Origin: a virus
DNA length: 64,000 nt
Virus record (IMG/VR): IMGVR_UViG_3300030380_006811
Location: 1 to 64,000 of that record
Direction: 5' to 3' (one strand)
In this document: positions 35,572 to 43,602 of the stretch, in pieces
Position numbering within the stretch: position 1 is the first letter of the stretch
Layout: the number at the start of each line of letters is the position of its first letter
Notes under the pieces: generated by a model
The model's database searches: none
The model's input: the letters and a program-made list of their open reading frames with translations, nothing else
Told to the model about the DNA's origin: nothing
Made by a program: the position numbers and the translations under genes

Positions 35572-37287
35572 ATGGAAAACAACGCATTACAAGTAGATTA
35601 TACAAATTGGGAAGCTGGAAAACAGTATCCTGAATGGATGGATGAAATTTCTTTAGCAACAGTATCAAAAGGATACTTATTGCCTGGGGAAACAGTAAAA
35701 ACAGCTTATAGGAGAGTAGCAACTGCAGCAGCTAATAGATTAAAAAAACCAGAATTAACAAATAAATTTTTTAAATTATTTTGGAATGGGTGGGTTGGAT
35801 TAGCATCTCCTGTATTATCAAATATGGGAACTGACCGTGGTTTACCTATTTCTTGTTTCGGCATTGATACACCTGATTCTATACGTGGAATTGGTTTAAC
35901 TAACGCGGAACTAATGAAATTAACAGCATCTGGTGGAGGTGTAGGTATATCATTATCACGCATTAGAAAACGAGGAACAAGTATATCAGGTAATGGTAAA
36001 AGTGAAGGTGTAGTTCCTTGGGCTAAGATTTATGATTCAGCTATTATCGCTACTAACCAAGGTAATGTTCGTAGAGGAGCTGCTTCAGTAAATTTAGATA
36101 TTAATCATGGTGATATTGATGAATTTTTGCAAATTAGAAGACCTAAAGGAGACCCGAATAGACAATGTTTAAATCTACATCAGTGTGTAGTAGTTGATGA
36201 TTTTTTTATGCGTAAATTAGAAGCAAGAGATCCTGAAGCATTAAATACATGGGCAACTATTTTAAAAGCAAGAATGGAAACAGGTGAACCTTATGTAATG
36301 TATAAAGATAATGTTAATAAAGATAATCCTATTGCCTATAGATTAAATAACTTAGATGTAACAATGACAAATATATGTTCAGAAATTACATTATTTACAG
36401 ATGAAGAACACTCATTTATTTGTTGTTTATCTTCTATGAATTTAGCTAAATATGATGAATGGAAAGATACAGACTCAGTAGAGTTAGCTACTTGGTTTTT
36501 AGATGGAGTAATGCAAGAATTTATTGATAAATCGTCTGGTAGGGAATCATTAAAAAGGACCCACAAACATGCTTCTAAAGGTAGAGCATTAGGGTTAGGA
36601 GTAATGGGGTGGCATACATTTTTACAACAAAAAGGATTACCATTTAATTCAATATCCTCTACTGCTCATACACATAATATTTTTAGTAATATTAGAAATA
36701 AAGCAGAAAAAGCATCAATGGAATTAGCTCAAGAATATGGAGAACCACTTTGGTGTAGAGGTACAGGAATGAGAAATACACATTTATTAGCTATAGCCCC
36801 TACAGTATCAAATTCTGTAATTACAGGTGGTATTTCTGCGGGTATTGAACCTCTTCCTGCTAATGTATATACTTTTAATGGTGCTAAAGGTACTTTTATT
36901 AGAAAAAATAAAGTATTACAAAACTTATTACAAGGAAAAAAAGAGGATAAAAATAAATGGTGGGACCAAATGTTGCAAGATGGAGGATCAGCACAAAATC
37001 TTCCAGATACTGTATTAAGTCCCGATGAAAAAGAATTATTTTTAACATTTTCTGAGATAAATCAATTGGAACTTGTGCGCCAAGCTGCAATAAGACAAAA
37101 ATATATTGATCAAACCCAATCTCTGAATTTGTCATTTGATCCTAATGATTCGCCAAAATGGATAAATCAAGTTCATATGGAAGCATGGAAACTTGGGATA
37201 AAAACATTATATTACCTAAGAACTGATAGTGTGATAAAGGGTGATCTTGGCTCAAGAATGGCAGATTGTGTATCTTGTGATGGATAA
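35572..37287 (+). CDS. nrdA: Ribonucleotide reductase large subunit (short form)
   Basis: A 571-residue class I alpha subunit, shorter than E. coli NrdA (761) because the N-terminal ATP-cone is missing. Catalytic features are visible: LPISCFG, TNICSEI (active Cys and Glu), FICCLSSMNLAKYDEW, KTLYYLRT (radical-transfer tyrosine pair) and a C-terminal CVSCDG redox pair. Loss of the ATP-cone suggests relief from dATP feedback, which would suit a lytic phage. A thioredoxin at 48508 could be the reductant. Confidence 0.94.
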   Translation: MENNALQVDYTNWEAGKQYPEWMDEISLATVSKGYLLPGETVKTAYRRVATAAANRLKKPELTNKFFKLFWNGWVGLASPVLSNMGTDRGLPISCFGIDTPDSIRGIGLTNAELMKLTASGGGVGISLSRIRKRGTSISGNGKSEGVVPWAKIYDSAIIATNQGNVRRGAASVNLDINHGDIDEFLQIRRPKGDPNRQCLNLHQCVVVDDFFMRKLEARDPEALNTWATILKARMETGEPYVMYKDNVNKDNPIAYRLNNLDVTMTNICSEITLFTDEEHSFICCLSSMNLAKYDEWKDTDSVELATWFLDGVMQEFIDKSSGRESLKRTHKHASKGRALGLGVMGWHTFLQQKGLPFNSISSTAHTHNIFSNIRNKAEKASMELAQEYGEPLWCRGTGMRNTHLLAIAPTVSNSVITGGISAGIEPLPANVYTFNGAKGTFIRKNKVLQNLLQGKKEDKNKWWDQMLQDGGSAQNLPDTVLSPDEKELFLTFSEINQLELVRQAAIRQKYIDQTQSLNLSFDPNDSPKWINQVHMEAWKLGIKTLYYLRTDSVIKGDLGSRMADCVSCDG

Positions 37288-37354
37288 ACATATGTATTAA
37301 CGTTATTCTTCATAGTTGTTAGTTACATTTTGTTTAACTAAAATCATATATTTT

Positions 37355-37585
37355 ATGGAAATTTTAACTAAGATTGGCTCTTGGGCCAACAAACTGACTG
37401 AAATAGGAATTTCAGTTATTGCACTCGGAGTAGTACTTGAAGTATTATTCGGAGGAGTAGGTATCCCCTTTTGGAAAGATATATCTGTAGTGGATAATAT
37501 TATGGGAATATTAGGTAATCTAGATGGCAAAGGTCTACTGGGATTAGTAGGTGCTTTTGTTCTTATTCATATACTTAAAAAATAG
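37355..37585 (+). CDS. Small membrane protein (holin candidate)
   Basis: A 76-residue protein with two hydrophobic segments (about 18-35 and 55-75) and a charged KK C-terminus. The ATG at 37355 is preferred because the longer reading from 37316 adds a segment starting with a non-ATG codon. Size and topology resemble class II holins, but other small membrane proteins in this region look similar. A strong terminator follows. Confidence 0.55.
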   Translation: MEILTKIGSWANKLTEIGISVIALGVVLEVLFGGVGIPFWKDISVVDNIMGILGNLDGKGLLGLVGAFVLIHILKK

Positions 37586-37610
37586 TAAATAGATTACGTA
37601 GAAAGATAAA

Positions 37611-37638
37611 AAGGGGTGCACTAGCGTCCCTTTTTTTT
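37611..37638 (+). terminator. Rho-independent terminator
   Basis: Stem AAGGGGTGC (37611-37619) with GCGTCCCTT (37624-37632, two wobble pairs), ACTA loop, T8 tail. It separates the nucleotide genes from the envelope island. Confidence 0.88.
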
Positions 37639-37639
37639 A

Positions 37640-37654
37640 TATTTATGATCAAAT
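37640..37654 (+). promoter_or_regulatory. Late-type promoter motif (degenerate)
   Basis: TATTTATGATCAAAT, 12 of 15 bases as consensus, between a terminator and the T9SS-cargo ATG at 37674. Confidence 0.5.
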
Positions 37655-37673
37655 TATTAAATAAAATTTTATA

Positions 37674-40574
37674 ATGAAAAAATTATTACTATGGTTATGC
37701 TTAGCCTTACCTTTTCTAGGTATAGCCCAAGAAACAGCCCCAGTTGCCTTTAGATTAGATACTGAGCAACTTAATGTTCCCAACCCTGATCAAATGCAGG
37801 TATTTATCCAAACTAATGTTTCTAACTGGGTAGATATTCCAATGGAAGATGTTGGGGGAAATGGAATATGGAGAAAAGTTATTAATATAAATCATCCTAC
37901 AGACGAAAACATAGATGTATTTTATAGATTTAAAATTACATCCTTTGGCAATAATGGATTACCCTGGACAGCTTGGGAAGGAGGATCAAATGTAGATTTA
38001 GAAGACTGTACTATCCCACCAAGTGAATTTGGCCTCGCAGGAGGTTTGGTAAGAGATATAGTAGTACCACAAGAATTAATAGATAACGGTACTTACGTTA
38101 ATCCAACAGGAGAATATAAATTAACTCATTGTTTTAATATATGTGGTAATGCCCCTTGCCCCCCAGAACCTTGTGTAGATGGTTTAACTTCAACTAATGC
38201 TTACCAACAATGTTTAGATGGAGGTCAAGCTTTAATAGTTTTTGAATGGGGAACTGAATGTGAAATTCAATCTGTTGAATATTCTAATGTAGAGGGAGCA
38301 GGTCCATTCACATACCAAGTAGCCCCTGATGCAGTAAATTTTGGGGTTTATGCAGGTTATGGACAAATGCCTCCTAATTGGAGTGTAGAACATCAATTAA
38401 TAGTTAACTTTGTAGATGGTACCCAATCAGAGCCAATAATTTATACACCTGAACCATGTATAGAAGGCTGTACAGATCCAAATTCTGAGTCTTATAATCC
38501 ATGGGCAAACGTAGACGATGGTTCATGTTCTGGTACTACTTGTGATACAGAAGTAACAGATCAAATTACAGTAGAAATTACATTTGATAATTGGCCAAGT
38601 GAAACAGGATGGTCTTTGACAAGTGGTGTTTATGGTGTAATTGGAGAGGAACAAGATGGAACTTATGATTATAATGATATAGGTCAAACTTATACTTATA
38701 ATTTCTGTGTTGACAAAAACGCAGGATTTGAATTTATAATTACAGATACCTATGGAGATGGTTTAGCTGGTTCTACTTCAGGTGGAACTTTAGATGGTTC
38801 AGTAAGAATTTATGATTGTAATGGGGATTTAATTTGGGAATTGGATCCTGATTTTGGAGAAGTAGCTTACTCAGGTCAACAGTTTGGAGTTGAATGTGAA
38901 GGAGTAGAAGAAATTTATGGTTGTACAGACCCAGCATACCAATCTTATAACCCAGAAGCTACTATAGATGATGGTTCATGTACTGAGCTTCATATTGTAG
39001 GGTGTACAGATGAAAATTCAATTAACTACAATCCAGATGCTACAAAACAAGAACTAATTCCTGTTTGTGATTATACTTTAATAATTAAAGATGCAGCTGG
39101 AGATGGTTGGGGTAATTCGTATTTAGGTGTATCTCAAGGTGATGTTCCACTAGGTACTTATACTATGGGACCTGGAGAGTATGAACAAACATTCCCACTA
39201 CAATTATCTTCCTCTGAAGAAATTAAAGTTTATTATTTCCAAGTAGGAGGTCCACAATCAACACCTCAAGAAGTACAATTCCAAACTTGGCATAATTCAT
39301 TTATTATAGAAGGTGCAGATGGAGAAATTTTAATTAGTGAAGGAGAAAATCCATTTGAAAATAATGGACAAGGTGCTTTACAAAATTTTGAATCGCCATT
39401 CTTTATAACATATACAGCTCTACCTTATTGTGGTGATATTTGTATCCCAATAGTAGAAGGGTGTATGACTGAAGGTTCATTAAACTATAATCCTGAAGCT
39501 AACGTAGATGATGGTTCTTGTATACCTTATATTGAAGGTTGTATGAATCCATTAGCATTTAATTACAATCCAGATGCTACAGTAGATGATGGTTCATGTG
39601 AAGAAGTAGTAGTAGGATGTATGGACCCAGAATCATTTAATTACAACCCAGAAGCTAATACAGCGGGAGATTGTATTCCAGTTATAGAAGGTTGTATGAA
39701 TGAATTAGCATTTAACTATAATCCAAATGCAAATACAGCTGGAGAATGTATACCAGTAGTTCAAGGATGTACTGACCCAACTTCATTTAATTATAACCCA
39801 GATGCTAATACGGATGATGGTTCTTGTGAACCAGTAGTTTATGGCTGTACAGATCCTAATTCATTTAATTATGATCCTGAAGCAAATACAGATAATGGAT
39901 CATGTCAAGAATTTGTTTATGGGTGTATGGATCCGGAATCATTCAATTATAACCCAGAAGCAAACGTAAATCAAGTATCAGCTACAGATTTTACAAATCC
40001 TTGTATACCAATAGTATATGGATGTACAGATCCAGAATCAGTAAATTACGATCCTGAAGCAAATGTAGATAATGGTAGTTGTATTACTGCAGTAGTAGGT
40101 TGTACAGATCCTAATTCTTATAATTATGATCCAGCAGCAAATGTTTCAGATCCTGAAGCTTGTTTATATGATGCTGGTTGTATAACAGGTCCAGGTGAAC
40201 CATATTGGTTAAACGATCAATGCTATGCTTGGGTAATTGATGTAGATAATTATTGTTGTGATAACGATTGGGATCCAGTTTGTCAAGAAATGTATAATTA
40301 CTGTGAAAACGGATGGCCAGATGGATTTGATATAAATGGAATGTTTAATAGATCATTTACAAGCATTGTAGTTTATCCAAACCCAACAGATGATATTTTA
40401 AATATTGGTACTACTTTAGATGTAACTTATTCATTAACAGATGTTACTGGTAGAACTATAATTAACAATTCAAATAAAAAAACAGTTGACATGTCAGGTT
40501 TAGAATCAGGAGTTTATTTCCTAACAATAAATCATGAAGGTCAAGTATTTAATAAAAGAATAATTAAACAATAA
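37674..40574 (+). CDS. Secreted repeat protein with T9SS C-terminal sorting domain
   Basis: A 966-residue exported protein. The signal peptide (MKKLLLWLCLALPFLGIA) is followed by Gln. Two beta-rich regions come next, then at least twelve cysteine-framed repeats of GC(T/M)xPxSxNYxPxAxxDDGSC type (first near residue 263, most between about 600 and 840). The last about 75 residues are a Por_Secre_tail/T9SS sorting domain (VVYPNPTDDILNI, YSLTDVTGRTI, VDMSGLESGVYFLTI, KRIIKQ). Such proteins are translocated by the host type IX system and anchored or released at the cell surface. The repeats are common in marine Bacteroidetes secreted proteins. The role in a phage is unknown: surface masking, adhesion or superinfection exclusion are possible. 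Confidence 0.85.
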   Translation: MKKLLLWLCLALPFLGIAQETAPVAFRLDTEQLNVPNPDQMQVFIQTNVSNWVDIPMEDVGGNGIWRKVININHPTDENIDVFYRFKITSFGNNGLPWTAWEGGSNVDLEDCTIPPSEFGLAGGLVRDIVVPQELIDNGTYVNPTGEYKLTHCFNICGNAPCPPEPCVDGLTSTNAYQQCLDGGQALIVFEWGTECEIQSVEYSNVEGAGPFTYQVAPDAVNFGVYAGYGQMPPNWSVEHQLIVNFVDGTQSEPIIYTPEPCIEGCTDPNSESYNPWANVDDGSCSGTTCDTEVTDQITVEITFDNWPSETGWSLTSGVYGVIGEEQDGTYDYNDIGQTYTYNFCVDKNAGFEFIITDTYGDGLAGSTSGGTLDGSVRIYDCNGDLIWELDPDFGEVAYSGQQFGVECEGVEEIYGCTDPAYQSYNPEATIDDGSCTELHIVGCTDENSINYNPDATKQELIPVCDYTLIIKDAAGDGWGNSYLGVSQGDVPLGTYTMGPGEYEQTFPLQLSSSEEIKVYYFQVGGPQSTPQEVQFQTWHNSFIIEGADGEILISEGENPFENNGQGALQNFESPFFITYTALPYCGDICIPIVEGCMTEGSLNYNPEANVDDGSCIPYIEGCMNPLAFNYNPDATVDDGSCEEVVVGCMDPESFNYNPEANTAGDCIPVIEGCMNELAFNYNPNANTAGECIPVVQGCTDPTSFNYNPDANTDDGSCEPVVYGCTDPNSFNYDPEANTDNGSCQEFVYGCMDPESFNYNPEANVNQVSATDFTNPCIPIVYGCTDPESVNYDPEANVDNGSCITAVVGCTDPNSYNYDPAANVSDPEACLYDAGCITGPGEPYWLNDQCYAWVIDVDNYCCDNDWDPVCQEMYNYCENGWPDGFDINGMFNRSFTSIVVYPNPTDDILNIGTTLDVTYSLTDVTGRTIINNSNKKTVDMSGLESGVYFLTINHEGQVFNKRIIKQ
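37880..40160 (+). repeat. Cysteine-framed amino-acid repeats inside the T9SS-cargo gene
   Basis: At least twelve in-frame copies of a 60-66 nt unit coding GC(T/M)xPxSxNYxPxAxxDDGSC. The first is near 38466, most lie between 38920 and 40160. The copies differ at synonymous and a few variable sites, so they are old rather than recent duplications. In host proteins the unit is a probable calcium-binding surface repeat. Confidence 0.8.
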
Positions 40575-40575
40575 G

Positions 40576-41643
40576 ATGAGAAAACTATTAATACTACTTT
40601 TAGTTATACCCTTTTTAGGTTTTAGCCAAGAATCTGAATCAAAATTTAAAAAGGAGTTAAAGAAAACACTTAAATTCTCTACTTTTTATGGTGCCATAAA
40701 TGGTGGAACATCTTTATCAGATCAAAATTCGTTTTCAGTTAACACAGGAACCTTAATATCAGATGTAATAGAAACCCCTTTCGACTATTCAGTTGCTTTA
40801 GGAATAAGAAAAATTGCAAGATTTGATTATGAAAATAGAGCTAATGTATTTTATAATGGTACAGAAGAATCTTTTTCGGATAATGCTACAATTGGTAAAA
40901 TAAAAGGATTTGAATTTTTATTTGAAGGTGATTATAGAAGAATTCAAGGTGAAACCTATTTAGATCAACACCACTTTATAAGATATGTTGCTGAAGATTG
41001 GGTTGCTAAAGTTGAATATCTTGTTGGTGGTTTTATTGATATTGAATATTTTCAAGCATCTCAAAGATATAGACATAACATAAATAAAGAATTTTCTATT
41101 AATATAGGAGCAGCTCAAAGATTATCTCAACCTTATGGGTATGATCCTTTAGCTGAATGGATGTTAGATAATGGCAACTTACATTATACTTGGTTAGCTA
41201 TTCAAGAAGGATATACAGTTGACTTTGATGGTCAAGGAGGACAGACATATTACAACCCAGGAGGAGATGTTGTTGCTACAAGCACAGCGGTTTGGGAAGA
41301 GGTTATTATTCCTCAAGTTTTAGTTAATTATGTAGAAAAGAAACAGGATGAAGCTCCGCTTAGATTTGAATATTCTTTGATTGCTGGGTTTGATTACTAC
41401 AAATATTCAAAGAATTTTTGGTTACATGCTTGGGGAAATATAATGCCCATTCATATAAACACCAATAATGAATTTTCTTTCCATAATTATAATGGAGGCC
41501 AATGGACTGATTACTCAGCAGGTTTAATTTTTGGTCATAAATTGACAAAATCACTTGGGTTATTTGCCGAAGGTACTTACAGTAAATATTGGAATAGAAA
41601 TTGGCATAAATTTTCAATGGGAATAAATTATATAATATTTTAA
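40576..41643 (+). CDS. Outer-membrane beta-barrel-like protein
   Basis: A 355-residue protein with a signal peptide (MRKLLILLLVIPFLGFS, Gln next). Many amphipathic strands ending in aromatic residues follow. The last strand SMGINYIIF ends in Phe, as required by the barrel assembly signal. No soluble enzymatic domain is visible. It begins 1 nt after the T9SS-cargo stop codon, so the two are probably made together late in infection. It may insert in the host outer membrane; a virion role is less likely because of the signal peptide. Confidence 0.7.
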   Translation: MRKLLILLLVIPFLGFSQESESKFKKELKKTLKFSTFYGAINGGTSLSDQNSFSVNTGTLISDVIETPFDYSVALGIRKIARFDYENRANVFYNGTEESFSDNATIGKIKGFEFLFEGDYRRIQGETYLDQHHFIRYVAEDWVAKVEYLVGGFIDIEYFQASQRYRHNINKEFSINIGAAQRLSQPYGYDPLAEWMLDNGNLHYTWLAIQEGYTVDFDGQGGQTYYNPGGDVVATSTAVWEEVIIPQVLVNYVEKKQDEAPLRFEYSLIAGFDYYKYSKNFWLHAWGNIMPIHINTNNEFSFHNYNGGQWTDYSAGLIFGHKLTKSLGLFAEGTYSKYWNRNWHKFSMGINYIIF

Positions 41644-41649
41644 TTAAAG

Positions 41650-41940
41650 ATGGCAAAGTCAAAAGAATTAAGCGAAAGTACGAGTTTTACAGTTAGTATT
41701 CAAACACTAATAGGTATTGCATTTGGTATTGCTACTGTGGTAGGTATGTGGTTCGCTCTACAAGCAGATATTGCAGAGGCTAAAGAACTACCCATTGCCC
41801 CGCCACCAGATGTTACAAGAATGGAATATGATATGAAAGATCAATTAATCCGTCAAACTATTATGTCAACTCAAGAAGATGTTCAGGAGTTAAAAGAAGA
41901 CATGAAACGTATTGAGGACAAGATTGATAAATTAAGATAA
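41650..41940 (+). CDS. Membrane-anchored coiled-coil protein
   Basis: A 96-residue protein with one transmembrane helix (about 17-40) and a C-terminal coiled coil rich in Glu/Lys (QEDVQELKEDMKRIEDKIDKL). This layout resembles small phage holin/antiholin-like or spanin-like proteins. No lipobox or signal cleavage site. It lies between envelope genes and upstream of the putative endolysin. Confidence 0.55.
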   Translation: MAKSKELSESTSFTVSIQTLIGIAFGIATVVGMWFALQADIAEAKELPIAPPPDVTRMEYDMKDQLIRQTIMSTQEDVQELKEDMKRIEDKIDKLR

Positions 41941-41946
41941 TTTATT

Positions 41947-42276
41947 ATGAAAAAATCTATACTAAGTGTTTTACTTTTTATAACCAGTTTACCTTTATTA
42001 GGGCAAATAGAAGTTAAATACTTTAACGCAGCTTGGAATGCAGCTAATGAAATAGAATGGGTAGATAAATTAACTGACTGTGAAATAAAAAAGTATGATA
42101 TAGGGGCTAATCCCGCAGACGCAGGAAAATTTAAAGTAGTAGTTGTACCAACTATATTAGTCTTCCAAGATGGAGAAGAAGTTGAAAGATATCAAGCAGA
42201 TATTAGTTTTAAAATGAGTGCAACTAGAGAAGAAGTACAGGACGAAATAGATGAACTTATAATGAGTGCATTTTAA
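41947..42276 (+). CDS. Exported thioredoxin-fold protein lacking the CxxC pair
   Basis: A 109-residue protein with a signal peptide (MKKSILSVLLFITSLPLLG, Gln next) and a thioredoxin-like core: VKYFNAAWNAANEIEW where WCxxC is expected, KYDIGANPADAGKFKVVVVPTILVFQDGEEVERY including the cis-Pro of VPT. Both redox cysteines are replaced (AAWNAAN), so it cannot act as an oxidoreductase. It may be a periplasmic chaperone or binding protein. The only Cys is in DCEIKKY. Confidence 0.72.
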   Translation: MKKSILSVLLFITSLPLLGQIEVKYFNAAWNAANEIEWVDKLTDCEIKKYDIGANPADAGKFKVVVVPTILVFQDGEEVERYQADISFKMSATREEVQDEIDELIMSAF

Positions 42277-42281
42277 TTCAA

Positions 42282-42296
42282 TATTTATAATTGACG
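42282..42296 (+). promoter_or_regulatory. Late-type promoter motif (first half only)
   Basis: TATTTATAATTGACG, first ten bases as consensus, 28 nt before the ATG at 42325. Confidence 0.4.
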
Positions 42297-42324
42297 AATT
42301 AGTTATTAATTAAATTGTTATTTT

Positions 42325-42591
42325 ATGTTAAACAAATTAAAACAAAAATGGATGGCATTTAAAGATATTTTTAATGACAAAAATGATATCAACGAAAAAT
42401 CAGTAGTTGGTTTCGCAGCATTTGCAATTATGACTATTTTTGCAATAGTAGATTTAGTTACAGGATATGTAGGAAAAGATTTAGTAATTAATGAATTTAT
42501 TTACGATTCATTTTTATTTATTACTTTAGGTTGTTTTGGAATTGCTGAAATTGGACAAATTTTTGGTAAGAAAAACGACAAAGGAGAATGA
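42325..42591 (+). CDS. Small two-helix membrane protein, holin candidate
   Basis: An 88-residue protein with a charged N-terminus, two hydrophobic helices (about 28-47 and 60-80) and a charged KKNDKGE tail. It is two genes upstream of the putative endolysin, in a run of membrane proteins, so it is one of the best holin candidates of the window. It overlaps the next gene by 4 nt (ATGA). Confidence 0.58.
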   Translation: MLNKLKQKWMAFKDIFNDKNDINEKSVVGFAAFAIMTIFAIVDLVTGYVGKDLVINEFIYDSFLFITLGCFGIAEIGQIFGKKNDKGE

Positions 42592-42950
42592 GGAAATTAT
42601 TTTTTATAATCCCACTACTACTATGTTTCTCTTTATCTAACGCACAATTATTAACCGAAAATGATAAACAAAAACACTTTGCTGTTGGTGCAGTTATTGG
42701 TAGTGTGGCATACGGAATAATATTAGAAGAAAGCCAAAATAAAAAAACAGCTTTTATAGCTAGTGTAGCTACTGCTTTTGCTGTTGGATATTTAAAAGAA
42801 ACCTACGACAAAAAAAATGGGTATGGGTTTGATAATAGAGATTTACTAGCAAGTACTTACGGAGGATTAACTATAGGTATTACTTTAGATATCTTTGCTA
42901 AAGAGGGTAAAAAAGGTAAAGGTATATTTAGGTTTAAAAAAAGAAAATAA
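42588..42950 (+). CDS. Exported/membrane protein with DKxKHFxxG motif
   Basis: A 120-residue protein with a signal peptide (MRKLFFIIPLLLCFSLSNA, Gln next). The motif NDKQKHFAVGAVIGSVAYGI follows, as in YfiM/DUF2279-like small envelope proteins, with two further hydrophobic helices and a very basic C-terminus (KKGKGIFRFKKRK). ATGA coupling to the holin candidate and 3-nt spacing to the putative endolysin suggest a lysis-related role, for example spanin-like, but this is inference. Confidence 0.6.
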   Translation: MRKLFFIIPLLLCFSLSNAQLLTENDKQKHFAVGAVIGSVAYGIILEESQNKKTAFIASVATAFAVGYLKETYDKKNGYGFDNRDLLASTYGGLTIGITLDIFAKEGKKGKGIFRFKKRK

Positions 42951-42953
42951 ATT

Positions 42954-43562
42954 ATGAGTTGTTATACTAGAAAACAAATTAAAGACACAGTAATCACTAA
43001 AGGATATAAATGGTTTGAAAGTGGTAATTATAATCTAAATATTGTAGGAGTAAGAAACTCAAGCACGCTAGGAGTAGTTACTAATAAATTTGATGACTGT
43101 CTAACAGTATCTTATAATTTAGATGGAGAAGAAAAGTTTTATTGTTTTGATGCTACTACTGACCCAGGTTCACATTGGGAAAAAAATATATTGAATAAAA
43201 ATGGAGTAGCAATTTTAAAACCTGGTCAATATAGGGGGTCACATAAAGTTGGACTTCATCAAGGTAAATATGAAGCATTAAGACAACAAAAACCAGTTAA
43301 AGTATATAGAGACAAAAACAAAGACGGTAAGTATGATCTACTAGAAGAAAATGTTTATGAAGGGATTTATGGAATTAATATTCATAGAGCAACAAAATGG
43401 GAAGGTAAAAAATCTACACAAATTGATAAATGGTCTGCAGGGTGTCAGGTAATAGCAGCTAATAACGATTTCAAATTATTTATGGAAATTGTAAATGAAG
43501 CTAAACATACTTGGGGTAATTCCTTTACATACACCCTAATCGAAAGTAAAGATATAGTATAA
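42954..43562 (+). CDS. YkuD-like peptidoglycan enzyme, putative endolysin
   Basis: A 202-residue protein without signal peptide. INIHRATKWEGKK...KWSAGCQV (about residues 141-165) has the His-(about 17)-S-x-G-C arrangement of L,D-transpeptidase/YkuD-fold enzymes. The conserved Gly of SxGC is present, and a final Arg/Asn is less clear. Upstream HWEKNILNKNGVAILKPGQYRGSHKVGLHQGKYEAL resembles phage-type members of this fold. Its position behind three small membrane proteins argues that it is the endolysin and that these form the lysis cassette. It could instead be a peptidase of unknown specificity. Confidence 0.68.
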   Translation: MSCYTRKQIKDTVITKGYKWFESGNYNLNIVGVRNSSTLGVVTNKFDDCLTVSYNLDGEEKFYCFDATTDPGSHWEKNILNKNGVAILKPGQYRGSHKVGLHQGKYEALRQQKPVKVYRDKNKDGKYDLLEENVYEGIYGINIHRATKWEGKKSTQIDKWSAGCQVIAANNDFKLFMEIVNEAKHTWGNSFTYTLIESKDIV

Positions 43563-43565
43563 TTG

Positions 43566-43597
43566 TTTGGCTCTTAACTAATCTCTTACTATATTTA
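43566..43597 (+). promoter_or_regulatory. Bacteroidetes-like promoter, TTTG-N20-TATATTTA (also overlaps late-type TATTTATAA)
   Basis: TTTG at 43566-43569, 20-nt spacer, TATATTTA at 43590-43597, 5 nt before the ATG at 43603. It could be read by either promoter class because TATTTATAA overlaps it. Confidence 0.55.
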
Positions 43598-43602
43598 TAA
43601 TT

